This document shows, in pieces, positions 53,561-61,963 of a DNA stretch of 64,000 nt. Below the pieces are notes generated by a model. It worked only from the letters and a program-made list of their open reading frames with translations. It made no database searches and had not been told where the DNA came from. How positions within the stretch are numbered: position 1 is the first letter of the stretch; each line of letters starts with the position of its first letter. Source of the stretch: CAUZIZ01 sp965222655 (GTDB lineage: Bacteria > Acidobacteriota > UBA6911 > RPQK01 > JAJDTT01); assembly GCA_965222655.1 (NCBI GenBank), contig CBDCUP010000003.1, forward strand, positions 124,001-188,000. Reading direction: 5' to 3'. A program made the translations under genes and the position numbers.

Positions 53561-54592
53561 ATGCGGAGGTTCTCGCTGATGGGGAGGATGTTGGTTACGG
53601 TGACTCTATTTGGCTGTGGCAGCCCCCGATCCGTTGAGGATTCAGCCATGAAGGCAGACCATGGGGCAGGGAGCATTCTTCGGATCGGTCCAGCCTTCGA
53701 TGAAATCGTGCCGAGCGACTACAAAATCGAGAAACTGCACGGTGGCTTTCGCTTCACCGAAGGACCGGTGTGGGTCACTGAAAACGATCCCTATCTGCTC
53801 TTCAGTGACATCCCAGCCAATGCGATTTACCAATGGACGTCTGATGGGAAGCTGGCAGAGTTTGTGAAGCCAGTCTTTGAAGGAGAGCCTGGGGAAGGAG
53901 AGTCTGCCGCTGGGTCCAATGGCCTGACCCTGGATTCCGAGGGCCGACTCGTGCTGTGTGAGCACGGGGCTCGTCGGATTTCACGAATCGAAACAGACGG
54001 CTCTCGTACCTCGCTCGTGGACCGCTACGAGGGCAAGAAGTTGAACAGCCCCAACGACGCTGTCTATAGGTCGGATGGCTGGCTCTACTTCACAGACCCT
54101 CCTTACGGATTGGCAAAGCAGGATGAGGATCCCGACAAGGAGCTTTCCTTCAACGGCATCTACCGCCTCAGTCCGGACGGGGAACTGGAGCTACTGGAAA
54201 AGGGGCAAACTCGACCGAATGGCCTTGCGTTCTCACCCGACGAGAAAATCCTGTACGTGGCCAACTCCGATCCAGCCAGGAAAGTCTGGATGGCCTATGA
54301 AGTCAAGGAGGACGGTACAATTGGAGAAGGCAGGCTGTTCTTTGACGCGACTTCAGAGACATCTGAGGGTGTGCCCGATGGACTAAAGGTGGACCAAATG
54401 GGAAATCTCTACTGTACCGGCCCGGGCGGTGTCTGGGTGTTCAGTCCTGAGGGCAAACACCTGGGCACGATTCGACTGGAAGAGCTTCCGGCCAATGTCG
54501 CCTGGGGCGACAGCGACGGAAGGACCCTTTACATGACCGCACGCACGGGTTTGTACCGCATCCGTTTGAAGATACATGGCGTCAGACCCTGA
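53561..54592 (+). CDS. SMP-30/gluconolactonase-family lipoprotein
   Basis: 343 residues from the ATG at 53561 (GGGAAGG upstream). Signal sequence GRMLVTVTLFGC with lipobox Cys. Propeller: GFRFTEGPVWVTENDPYLLF (Glu), SNGLTLDSEGRLVLCEHGAR, NSPNDAVYRSDGWLYFTDPP (Asn and Asp sites), RPNGLAFSPDEKILYVANSD and GVPDGLKVDQMGNLYCTGPG. All metal-site residues expected in gluconolactonases are in place. It follows the sulfatase by 112 bp on the same strand. Likely a periplasmic or surface lactonase. Closer in style to classical gluconolactonases than the other two copies. Confidence 0.88.
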   Translation: MRRFSLMGRMLVTVTLFGCGSPRSVEDSAMKADHGAGSILRIGPAFDEIVPSDYKIEKLHGGFRFTEGPVWVTENDPYLLFSDIPANAIYQWTSDGKLAEFVKPVFEGEPGEGESAAGSNGLTLDSEGRLVLCEHGARRISRIETDGSRTSLVDRYEGKKLNSPNDAVYRSDGWLYFTDPPYGLAKQDEDPDKELSFNGIYRLSPDGELELLEKGQTRPNGLAFSPDEKILYVANSDPARKVWMAYEVKEDGTIGEGRLFFDATSETSEGVPDGLKVDQMGNLYCTGPGGVWVFSPEGKHLGTIRLEELPANVAWGDSDGRTLYMTARTGLYRIRLKIHGVRP

Positions 54593-54938
54593 TCTACCCG
54601 ACTGGCCGCTGACCGGAGGACTCGACCCGAACTACCGCGGCCAGCGCCAAATGGAGGAGCAGCTCCCGACTCGATATCGTAGAATAGCCCCAACCATCCT
54701 TACCATAAATCGTTCTTTCTAATTGAGTCTAAACGGTTTGTAGAATAGATATTTGGCAGAGAAGAATAAGGGCTTTCCCGTCTCGACAGGGCAGATCCGG
54801 CCTTTTTACTAGGCCCTAAAAGGGGAATTCGGGGTTCACGCGACAGGTCGATCCCGGCCTTAGGTCCGGGCTCATAGCTTGCCTGCTAGTCCTCTTAGCC
54901 GGTTACTCTCTAGCGTCACCCGCTAAGCGGTCGTGAAT

Positions 54939-54974
54939 TGACCTCTTGGTCACCGCCGGTTGACTTGGGTCAAC
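54939..54974. promoter_or_regulatory. Two tandem palindromic operator candidates, 21 bp centre to centre
   Basis: TGACCTCTTGGTCA at 54939-54952 and GTTGACTTGGGTCAAC at 54959-54974 are both perfect in their arms and share the core TTGAC/GTCAA-type half-site. Centres lie at 54945.5 and 54966.5, so 21 bp or two helical turns apart, the arrangement expected for two repressor dimers on one face of the DNA. The second overlaps the candidate -35 box. No regulator gene is in the window. Confidence 0.55.
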
Positions 54975-54988
54975 CTGAAAAATAAACT
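54960..54988 (+). promoter_or_regulatory. Candidate sigma-70 promoter for the epimerase operon
   Basis: TTGACT at 54960-54965 is a good -35 box (5 of 6 bases). After a 17 bp spacer, TAAACT at 54983-54988 matches 4 of 6 bases of the -10 box. The start of transcription would lie near 54995, giving an untranslated leader of about 110 bases. The -35 lies inside the second palindrome, which would suit repression. Confidence 0.4.
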
Positions 54989-55103
54989 TGCTTTGATAAA
55001 TCGGCGGTATCGAGAATAGTCTTAGTTCCACTGATTTTGGCAAGGACCAGGAGTCTCGACCTCTAAGGGGGAGTCCGTTGAGGTCGGAGGTGTCTAGAGA
55101 ATC

Positions 55104-55979
55104 ATGAAAAAAGTCGTGGTTACCGGTGCCAAAGGGGGAACCGGTCGCTCCATTGTGAAGATTTTCCGTGAAGCTGGATATGCAGTCATAGGGGTTGATC
55201 TGAAGCCCTGTGATGTCTGGGAGAGCGACTATCGTCAGCTTGATGTCGAGGACGGGGCGGGTGTGTGCGATGTGTTCGCAGGAGCTGACGCGGTGGTCCA
55301 CTTCGGCAGCCTGCCCACCGATTCGTGGACGTCGTGGGAGACGGCCTACCGTAATCTTTCGCTGGGGGGATACCATGTTTTGCAGGCGGCGGCCAATCTG
55401 GGAATCCCCCGGGTCGTTATGCCCAGTAGTCCTGAAATCTACGGCGACTATCGTAACGTCCCCTATCTGCCCATTGATGAGGACACTCCAGCGCAGCCAC
55501 CCAGCATCTATGGCGCTGTGAAGCAGAACCTGGAAACTCTGGCCCGACACTACGCGCGCTGGCAAGGTACAGCAATCGCTGCCTTGAGACCCCAGCGCAT
55601 TGTGTACGAGGGCGCCTACGAGTGGCGTTTTCGAAAGTTTACCCAGAATGACCGGGCGGCCTCAGAGGATCTGTGGGCATACGTGGACTCACGGGATGTA
55701 GCCACCGCCTGTCTTGCTTGGGTCGAATCGAATCGAAGTGGATTTGAGGCGTTTAACGTAGCTGCTGACGATGTGTGTGTGACCAGCTCGACGGAAACAT
55801 TGCTGGAGGAGTTCTACCCACACATCACAGACATTCGTAGCGCACTGCCGGAACGGACGAGTCTCGTGAATTGCTCCAAGCTGAAGCAGATGCTCGGGTG
55901 GAAGCCGCAGTACGACTGGCAGGCGATGGCAGCAGAGAGCGAGGCGGGCCAGTATCCGAAACACGCACCACCACGATGA
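55104..55979 (+). CDS. NAD-dependent epimerase/dehydratase (extended SDR; uronate-dehydrogenase-like)
   Basis: 291 residues. The cofactor motif TGAKGGTG is at 7-14 and Asp32 in VIGVDLKP favours NAD. The catalytic region has VVMPSSPEIYGDY and YGAVKQNLE (YxxxK). The C-terminal part ends LKQMLGWKPQYDW, common in this family. The overall pattern recalls uronate dehydrogenases and related sugar-nucleotide epimerases, but the reaction is not settled. It is the first gene after the regulated leader and probably starts the run leading to the ABC ATPase and the hydantoinase pair. Confidence 0.85.
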   Translation: MKKVVVTGAKGGTGRSIVKIFREAGYAVIGVDLKPCDVWESDYRQLDVEDGAGVCDVFAGADAVVHFGSLPTDSWTSWETAYRNLSLGGYHVLQAAANLGIPRVVMPSSPEIYGDYRNVPYLPIDEDTPAQPPSIYGAVKQNLETLARHYARWQGTAIAALRPQRIVYEGAYEWRFRKFTQNDRAASEDLWAYVDSRDVATACLAWVESNRSGFEAFNVAADDVCVTSSTETLLEEFYPHITDIRSALPERTSLVNCSKLKQMLGWKPQYDWQAMAAESEAGQYPKHAPPR

Positions 55980-56135
55980 TTCTTAACAGCTGATCTTGGT
56001 TGCGAGCAGGCTCCAATCTCTGCAGTCCCGTCAGCTCGTCTTAGACACCGCCGCAGTCGCCGCCAGTACGTCTGCTGCCTGTGGATCCACCCTGACCCCG
56101 TGAGGTTGGTCGCCACGACTGGGAGGAAACCCTGC

Positions 56136-57623
56136 ATGTCGAATTGGGTGCTGGAAACCAGGAACGTCGTTAAGGACTTCGGCGGCACCCGTGCCCTGGA
56201 CCAGGTAAGCTTCGCTGTCCTCCCAGGTGAGGTACACGCCTTGGTGGGCGAGAATGGTGCCGGCAAGTCGACCCTCCTGAATATCCTTTGTGGGGCGCTG
56301 CAACCTGACGTTGGTAGCACCCTCATGGATGGTCGTCAGATCTCGCTTGAAAGTCCCCACCGAGCCAGGCAGTCAGGCATCGCCGTCGTCTATCAGCACT
56401 TCAGTCTGGTGCCCGAGCTAACGGTTGCAGAGAATATCTTTCTGGGTCACATTCCCCAAACCAGGCTCGGACTCGTCGATTGGAAAAGACTCTTCCTGGA
56501 AGCGCAGGAGTTGGTGCAGCGTCTGGATTTCGACCTCGAAGTCGGCAAACTTGTCCGCGAACTGACTTCGGCTGGTCGCCAAATAACCGAGATCGCCCGG
56601 GCTCTCTCGGCTTCGGCGCGAGTTCTCATTCTGGACGAGCCCTCTGCGGTGCTGGGCCCCGGCGAGTTGAAAAAGCTCTTCAAAACGATTCGTAGGCTCA
56701 GGAACGAAGGAAGGACCATCATCTATACCTCGCATCGTTTGGAGGAGATCTTCCAGATCGCGGATCGGGTGACTGTCCTGAAGGACGGTAAGCACGCAGG
56801 CACCTATGATCTCGATGGGCAAGTTGATCGCAGCTTCCTGATCGGTAAGATGGTGGGACGTGAATGGAGGGATCAATTCCCAGAAACACCCAGAGGTTTG
56901 GGCCGTGAGCTGCTGCGGGTTCGGGATCTGACGAAAAAGGGATCGTTCGAAGAGGTGAGCTTCACACTGCGGTCAGGCCAAATTATCGGTCTGGCCGGGC
57001 TGGTTGGATCGGGCCGGACCGAACTCTGCAAGGCCATCTTTGGTGCTACAAGCTTCGACAGTGGTCGTGTCTATGTGGATGGCAAGCTCGCTGCTATCAG
57101 GTCGCCGCGGGACGCTCTGGCCCACGGCATCGCTTACCTTTCGGAGGATCGGCAGCATGAGGGATTAGTCATGTGCCTGAGCGTTGCCGATAATGTTACG
57201 CTGCCAATTCTCCGCCGATTTGCGCCGCGAGGCGTCCTTCGGATTGGGCCTGTAAGACGCTTCGTTGGCGAAGTGACGGGTAGAATGAATCTACGAGCCC
57301 GAGGGCTCAACCAGGTGGTGAAACGTCTAAGCGGGGGAAATCAACAGAAGGTGGCGCTCGCCAAATGGCTGAGTACGCAGGCGAAGATATTCCTTCTGGA
57401 CGAGCCAACGGCCGGCATCGATGTAGGAGCCAAGAGTGAGATCTACCATCTCATCGCCGAGTTGGCACAGGACGGTGCAGCTGTCCTCATGATTTCCTCA
57501 GAAATACCTGAGATCTTGTCCCTCAGCAGCGATATCATCGTCATGAGCAAAGGGCGGATTACGGGCTGTCTTTCCCCTGAAAACACCAGTGATAGTGAGG
57601 TGCTGCACTATGCTACCCGTTAA
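56136..57623 (+). CDS. Sugar-type ABC transporter ATP-binding protein (two ATPase domains)
   Basis: 495 residues from the ATG at 56136 (GGGAGG upstream). Two tandem ABC domains as in ribose/galactose transporters. Domain 1 has Walker A GENGAGKST, Walker B VLILDEPSAVLGP and an altered signature, LTSAGRQ, where LSVGxxQ is usual. Domain 2 has a degenerate Walker A (GLVGSGRTEL), signature LSGGNQQKV and Walker B IFLLDEPTAGIDVGAK. Such asymmetry is normal for this subfamily. It should power import together with a RbsC-type permease and a periplasmic binding protein; candidates lie convergently at 61964-64000. Confidence 0.9.
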   Translation: MSNWVLETRNVVKDFGGTRALDQVSFAVLPGEVHALVGENGAGKSTLLNILCGALQPDVGSTLMDGRQISLESPHRARQSGIAVVYQHFSLVPELTVAENIFLGHIPQTRLGLVDWKRLFLEAQELVQRLDFDLEVGKLVRELTSAGRQITEIARALSASARVLILDEPSAVLGPGELKKLFKTIRRLRNEGRTIIYTSHRLEEIFQIADRVTVLKDGKHAGTYDLDGQVDRSFLIGKMVGREWRDQFPETPRGLGRELLRVRDLTKKGSFEEVSFTLRSGQIIGLAGLVGSGRTELCKAIFGATSFDSGRVYVDGKLAAIRSPRDALAHGIAYLSEDRQHEGLVMCLSVADNVTLPILRRFAPRGVLRIGPVRRFVGEVTGRMNLRARGLNQVVKRLSGGNQQKVALAKWLSTQAKIFLLDEPTAGIDVGAKSEIYHLIAELAQDGAAVLMISSEIPEILSLSSDIIVMSKGRITGCLSPENTSDSEVLHYATR

Positions 57624-57680
57624 TCCCCGACCTCGAAGAAAACAAGAAGTTCTTGGCAAAAACTCGTAGGGTGGGTGCGT

Positions 57681-59723
57681 ATGGGCGTCAGATGTGGCAT
57701 TGACACCGGCGGAACATTTACGGATCTGGTTGGGCTGGACGACAGCAGTGGTGAGTTGGTCGTCGCAAAGTGGCCCTCTTCACCCGCAAATCCGGTGGAA
57801 TCAATCGTGGGTGTCGCCAGAGAGTCAGGCCTCGCCTCTGAGGATCTCTCGTTCCTGGTTCTAGGGACAACGGTAGCGATCAACGCACTCCTTCAGCGCA
57901 GCGGCGCCCATGTCATCTACGTGACCACCGAAGGCTTCGAAGATGTCCTTCACATCCAGCGCATCAACCGGCGATATCACTACTCCCTCGAGTGGGTCAA
58001 GCCGGACCCCCTGGTGGAGCGGTGCAACTGCTTGGGAGTTCGGGAACGCATCAATGCCAAGGGCGAGGTGTTGCTTCCCCTGGTTTCCGAGCAGGTGGAG
58101 GAGTTGGGCCAAAGGATCGAGCTGCGACTGGCTGAATATGAAGGCCAGGACGTGGCCATCTCGGTCTGCCTCTTGTTCTCCTACCTCAATCCCCAGCACG
58201 AAGTGGATCTCAAGAACTATCTGGAGTCTCGTTTCCCCCTGGTCCCGGTTTCAGTCTCACACGAAGTTGCACCTATCTGGAGGGAGTATGAACGGGGCAG
58301 TACGGTGGTGGCAGATGCCTATGTCAAGCCGATTCTCAAGCGATACGTAGGGGCCATTCGCCAGAGCCTCGACCGTCTGGGGGTACGGTGCCCCTGGGCC
58401 ATCATGAAATCAAACGGGGGGCATGCCACCGCTCAAGCTGCCGAAGGTCAGCCGGTAAACATCCTCATATCAGGTCTAAGTGGGGGAATCATTGGTGGCA
58501 AGTACTTCGGAGAACTGGCTCAGGAGCAGAACCTCATCACCCTGGACATGGGTGGGACCAGCTGTGATGTGGGGGTGGTAAGGAAGGGGAGCCTCTCCTA
58601 CATTACCAACTATGAAGTGGAATGGGGCCTGCCCATCAGCGCCCCCTTTGTCGACCTGACTACTATTGGTGCTGGTGGTGGAAGCATTGCCTGGATCGAC
58701 AAAGGCGGCTTTCTACAGGTGGGACCCCAAAGCGCAGGAGCCGATCCGGGACCGGTCTGCTACGACCGAGGGGGGACAGAGGTGACCGTCACGGATGCCA
58801 ACCTGGTCTTGGGTCGGCTGAACCCAGAGTACTTCCTGGGAGGAAAGATGGAGCTGAACCTGGGCACGACCCAGGAGAGGCTGGCCGAGCTAGGTCACCA
58901 GCTCAAGCTCAGCGCTTCGGATGCGGCTCAGGCAGTGATCGATGTGGCCAATGAGAATATGGCCAACGCCATCCGTCTGGTGTCCATCGAGCGCGGCCTG
59001 GACGCGAGAGACTTTGCCCTGGTTGCCTTCGGGGGAGCGGGCCCCCTACACGCAGGTGGAATTCTGGAGAAAATGGGCATGACTCGCGTGGTGATACCCC
59101 TCTACCCCGGTCTCTGTTCGGCTTTTGGTGCGGTGATTTCCGATTTTCAGGTGGATAAAGTCTGGAGTAAGTATTTTAGATCCGACAGTGTTGCCGCCAC
59201 CGTCGTAAATGACCAGTTCCACAAACTGACCGCGGTGGCCATGGACGAGCTTCGGGGAGAGGGATTTACCGGCACGCCGCAGTTAGAGCGAAGCATCAGC
59301 ATGCGCTATGCGGGTCAGAACTACGAGCACGAAGTGGAGGTCGAGGATTCAACCGTCAGCGAGCAGACCCTGCAGGAAGCTTTCTCCGAATTCCACCGCC
59401 TGCACGAGCAGTTCTACGGTTACTCGATCAGCGGAGAAGTCATCGAACTGATTCGCTTCAAGGTCACGGCCACCGGGCATGCGGCTAAACCTCGGCTTCA
59501 GACCGTGCCCAGCAAAGGAGCGGCGTCGCAGCGGCAAACCCGCCAGGTCGACTTCAAAGAGCAGGGTCCCGTCCCATGTCCGGTCTACCATCGGGAAGAC
59601 CTGGGCAGCGGCTTCACGCTGGTCGGACCAGCAGTTGTCGAAGAGGTGGATTCCACCATTCTGGTCCACCCGGGCCAGAGGCTGTCCGTCGACAACCACG
59701 GAGTGATCATCATCGACGTTTAG
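57681..59723 (+). CDS. Hydantoinase/oxoprolinase family protein, subunit A
   Basis: 680 residues from the ATG at 57681 (a GTG two codons upstream is weaker). N terminus CGIDTGGTFTDLVGLDDSSG contains the phosphate-binding DTGGTFTD motif; GTTVAINALLQRSGAHVIYV follows. LITLDMGGTSCDVGVVRKGS and GAGGGSIAWIDKGGFLQVGP identify the second ATP-binding part. ALVAFGGAGPLHAGGILEKM begins the C-terminal third. Related enzymes are ATP-dependent N-methylhydantoinase, 5-oxoprolinase and acetone or acetophenone carboxylases. The substrate is unknown. The B subunit follows after 18 bp. Confidence 0.92.
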   Translation: MGVRCGIDTGGTFTDLVGLDDSSGELVVAKWPSSPANPVESIVGVARESGLASEDLSFLVLGTTVAINALLQRSGAHVIYVTTEGFEDVLHIQRINRRYHYSLEWVKPDPLVERCNCLGVRERINAKGEVLLPLVSEQVEELGQRIELRLAEYEGQDVAISVCLLFSYLNPQHEVDLKNYLESRFPLVPVSVSHEVAPIWREYERGSTVVADAYVKPILKRYVGAIRQSLDRLGVRCPWAIMKSNGGHATAQAAEGQPVNILISGLSGGIIGGKYFGELAQEQNLITLDMGGTSCDVGVVRKGSLSYITNYEVEWGLPISAPFVDLTTIGAGGGSIAWIDKGGFLQVGPQSAGADPGPVCYDRGGTEVTVTDANLVLGRLNPEYFLGGKMELNLGTTQERLAELGHQLKLSASDAAQAVIDVANENMANAIRLVSIERGLDARDFALVAFGGAGPLHAGGILEKMGMTRVVIPLYPGLCSAFGAVISDFQVDKVWSKYFRSDSVAATVVNDQFHKLTAVAMDELRGEGFTGTPQLERSISMRYAGQNYEHEVEVEDSTVSEQTLQEAFSEFHRLHEQFYGYSISGEVIELIRFKVTATGHAAKPRLQTVPSKGAASQRQTRQVDFKEQGPVPCPVYHREDLGSGFTLVGPAVVEEVDSTILVHPGQRLSVDNHGVIIIDV

Positions 59724-59741
59724 CCCCGAGAGGATCGGACG

Positions 59742-61442
59742 ATGGAACAGATCGATACGGTAACCTTGAGCGTGATCCACAACGGTCTCACCAATATTTG
59801 CCGTGAGATGGGTACGGCCATGATGAGGACCAGCTATTCTCCCATCTTCAACGAGGGGCTGGACTTTTCCTGCGTCATCTTCAACACCCGGGCAGAAATG
59901 ATCGGCCAGGCGGAGTTCTGCCCCACGATGCTGGGCTCCGCACAATATGCTGTTAAATGGACGATTGATGAGCTGGGTCTGGAATCCTTCGAACCCGGGG
60001 ACGTCGTGATTCACAACGATCCCTACCGGGGCCAGTGCCACATGCCCGAGCATATGGTCCTCAAACCAGTGTTCTTCCAGGGTGAGCTGTGGGGCTTCGT
60101 AGCCAACATCGCCCACCTCGGTGAAATCGGCGGTATGGCCCCCGGATCCTTCGCCGCCGATGCGACGGAAGTCTACCAAGAAGGTCTGCGGCTGCCACCC
60201 GTGAAGATCATGAGCCGAGGAGAGCACGTGCGGGACATCTGGAAGATCGTCTTGAGCAACCACCGCACTCCCAAGACGAGTTGGGGCGATCTCCATTCCA
60301 TGATCGGTTCTCTCAGCATCGCAGAGAACCGTGTGCTGGAATTGCTGGAGCGTTATGGTGCTCCTTTCCTGACGGCGGCGGCGGATCAGCTGTTGGACTA
60401 CTCCGAGCGGTGGATGCGGGCTGAAATCCAGGAAATTCCCAATGGAACCTACTGTGCCAGCGACTGCATGGAGGACGACGGAGTGACCGACCAGCCGGTT
60501 TGGATGCGACTGAAGCTGGTCGTCCGAGAGGATGAGGTCATCGCGGATTGGACCGATTCCGATCCTCAAGCCAAGGGACCCGTGAACGCTACCTTCGTGG
60601 TCACCGCAGCTGCCTCATACAGCGGACTGCTGCACGTGACGAACAAGGATATTCCCCGCAACTCAGGTTGTTACCGGCCTATCCGCCTGGTGACGACGCC
60701 GGGCAGCGTCGTCAATGTGCGCCATCCCGGCCCTTCGGTGGGAGGAAATACCGAGACCCACCCCCACCTCCAGAACGTCGTCGTGGCGGCGCTCAGCCAA
60801 GCGATTCCTGAGAGGACGGCAGCGGCTGAGGGAGCTAGTGCCTGCAACTTCCTCTTCGGCGGCTTCCACCCCGAAACTGGTGAGTACTACACCAACTATC
60901 ACATCGAGGGCTGCGGCTGGGGTGCTACTGCGCACCATGACGGAAACAACGTCATGTGCCCCGAGAATGGAAACTGTCGCAATACGCCGGTGGAAGTCCT
61001 GGAAACCAAGTTCCCGCTGCTCACCCTGGAATATCGGCTTCGCCCCGACTCCGGGGGAGCGGGCAAGTATCGAGGTGGCCTCGGGAGCACCCGGGTGCTC
61101 GAGGTGCTGGCTCCGGAGATGACGGTCAGTGCTCTCATGGATCGGACCAAGACCCAGGCCTGGGGTTTGTTCGGAGGTGGGCAGGGAGCCAAAGGCGGTA
61201 TTTTCGTGAAGAAGAAAGGGGAGACACGTTTTCGAACCTTCTCGGAGGCCTTCGGCACGATCTCCAACTCCAAATTCAGCAGGATCGTTCTACACGAAGG
61301 GGATCAGGTCATGCTTCAGTCGCCAGGTGGAGGAGGTTACGGGAGGGTTGCGGAGCGCCGTGGCGAGAGCCTGGATGCCGATATCCGACAGGGTTTCACT
61401 TCTCCTGATAGGACGCGGCAGATCTACCAATCTGGGGAATAG
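59742..61442 (+). CDS. Hydantoinase/oxoprolinase family protein, subunit B
   Basis: 566 residues. Family hallmarks: NGLTNICREMGTAMMRTSYS, FEPGDVVIHNDPYRGQCHMP, PEHMVLKPVFFQGELWGFVA and NTETHPHLQNVVVAALSQAI. LLTLEYRLRPDSGGAGKYRG and SPGGGGYGRVAERRGE complete the C-terminal part. His and Asp residues in HNDPYRGQCH are probably near the metal site. It forms a heteromer with subunit A in known systems. A small cysteine-rich protein gene follows 53 bp later. Confidence 0.92.
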   Translation: MEQIDTVTLSVIHNGLTNICREMGTAMMRTSYSPIFNEGLDFSCVIFNTRAEMIGQAEFCPTMLGSAQYAVKWTIDELGLESFEPGDVVIHNDPYRGQCHMPEHMVLKPVFFQGELWGFVANIAHLGEIGGMAPGSFAADATEVYQEGLRLPPVKIMSRGEHVRDIWKIVLSNHRTPKTSWGDLHSMIGSLSIAENRVLELLERYGAPFLTAAADQLLDYSERWMRAEIQEIPNGTYCASDCMEDDGVTDQPVWMRLKLVVREDEVIADWTDSDPQAKGPVNATFVVTAAASYSGLLHVTNKDIPRNSGCYRPIRLVTTPGSVVNVRHPGPSVGGNTETHPHLQNVVVAALSQAIPERTAAAEGASACNFLFGGFHPETGEYYTNYHIEGCGWGATAHHDGNNVMCPENGNCRNTPVEVLETKFPLLTLEYRLRPDSGGAGKYRGGLGSTRVLEVLAPEMTVSALMDRTKTQAWGLFGGGQGAKGGIFVKKKGETRFRTFSEAFGTISNSKFSRIVLHEGDQVMLQSPGGGGYGRVAERRGESLDADIRQGFTSPDRTRQIYQSGE

Positions 61443-61494
61443 CCAAAGAGAGCCCATTTCTGGAGCGCGAGGTGTCAGCTGAGGAGGAGGAGGC

Positions 61495-61686
61495 ATGGGT
61501 CGTTGGGAAGAGAACACAGCCAAGTGGTATGAGCTCAAGACCGATTACTGCAGCCTCTGTGGCGTCATCATACCCAAAATGTTCTGGGTCACGGAGGTGA
61601 AAGGGGAGAGTCTGGTCTTCTGTGGTGAGGCGTGCGAGCAGCTTTACCGGGACTACTGGTTGTCTGACCGGGCCAAGAAGACCTGA
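61495..61686 (+). CDS. Small cysteine-rich (zinc-ribbon/TRASH-like) protein
   Basis: 63 residues with a very good ribosome site (GAGGAGGAGG) before the ATG. Four cysteines form CSLCG at 19-23 and, about twenty residues on, FCGEACEQLY, i.e. CxxC...CxxxC, a likely zinc or other metal site. An aromatic C-terminal half (LYRDYWLSD) follows. The spacing recalls TRASH metal-binding domains. Its position immediately after the hydantoinase A/B genes suggests a third subunit or a metal chaperone for that enzyme, as acetone carboxylase also has a small zinc-bearing subunit; this analogy is inference. Confidence 0.7.
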   Translation: MGRWEENTAKWYELKTDYCSLCGVIIPKMFWVTEVKGESLVFCGEACEQLYRDYWLSDRAKKT

Positions 61687-61694
61687 TCGTTCTC

Positions 61695-61832
61695 AGGTCA
61701 GTCCCACCCCCAGCCGCGCTGGATCATTCAGAAAGAAACTTTGGTTGCGCATGGGGAGATTGTGCTGCTGACCGGTCGCTCCTCGGAAATTGGCCTCATA
61801 TTGCTAACAGTTCAAGTCGCTCGCGGCTCTGT
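61695..61832 (-). repeat. Dispersed intergenic repeat, copy 4 (best preserved)
   Basis: On the minus strand it starts ACAGAGCCGCGAGCGACTTG, includes ATATGAGGCCAATTTCCGAG and CGACCGGTCAGCAGCACAAT, and ends GATCCAGCGCGGCTGGGGGT then GGGACTG. A flanking part at 61857-61930 (ATTTGGACTTTGTTTGTACC and similar) matches the flank of copy 1. It lies between the convergent small Cys protein and the binding-protein gene. Confidence 0.85.
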
Positions 61833-61963
61833 TGGATCGCTGATGGTTGGGGATGATAGTCGATCGTTTGGAACTTGGTGCTTGTGATTTGGACTTTGTT
61901 TGTACCTTTTATCTTGTACCTTGTACCTTGGGATTTTCAGCTTAGAGAGCAGTCAGCGCTGTC

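Larger units (their letters stand above)
54593..55103. other. 511 bp intergenic region with structured, probably regulatory DNA
   Basis: No gene is supported here. It contains a hairpin at 54853-54870 (CCCGG paired with CCGGG), two tandem palindromes at 54939-54974 and a candidate promoter at 54960-54988. A further inverted pair (CGACCTC near 55058 and GAGGTCG near 55081) encloses a GGGGGAG stretch just before the epimerase start. This is the longest gene-free region outside the left end of the window. Confidence 0.7.

Noticed and set aside
55058..55090. Riboswitch in the epimerase leader
   Set aside because: The CGACCTC/GAGGTCG stem is short and no known riboswitch core can be recognised; kept only as part of the intergenic description.
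59349..60569. 406-codon minus-strand open frame across the hydantoinase A/B junction
   Set aside because: It crosses two well-supported plus-strand genes and resembles only codon-bias shadow sequence.
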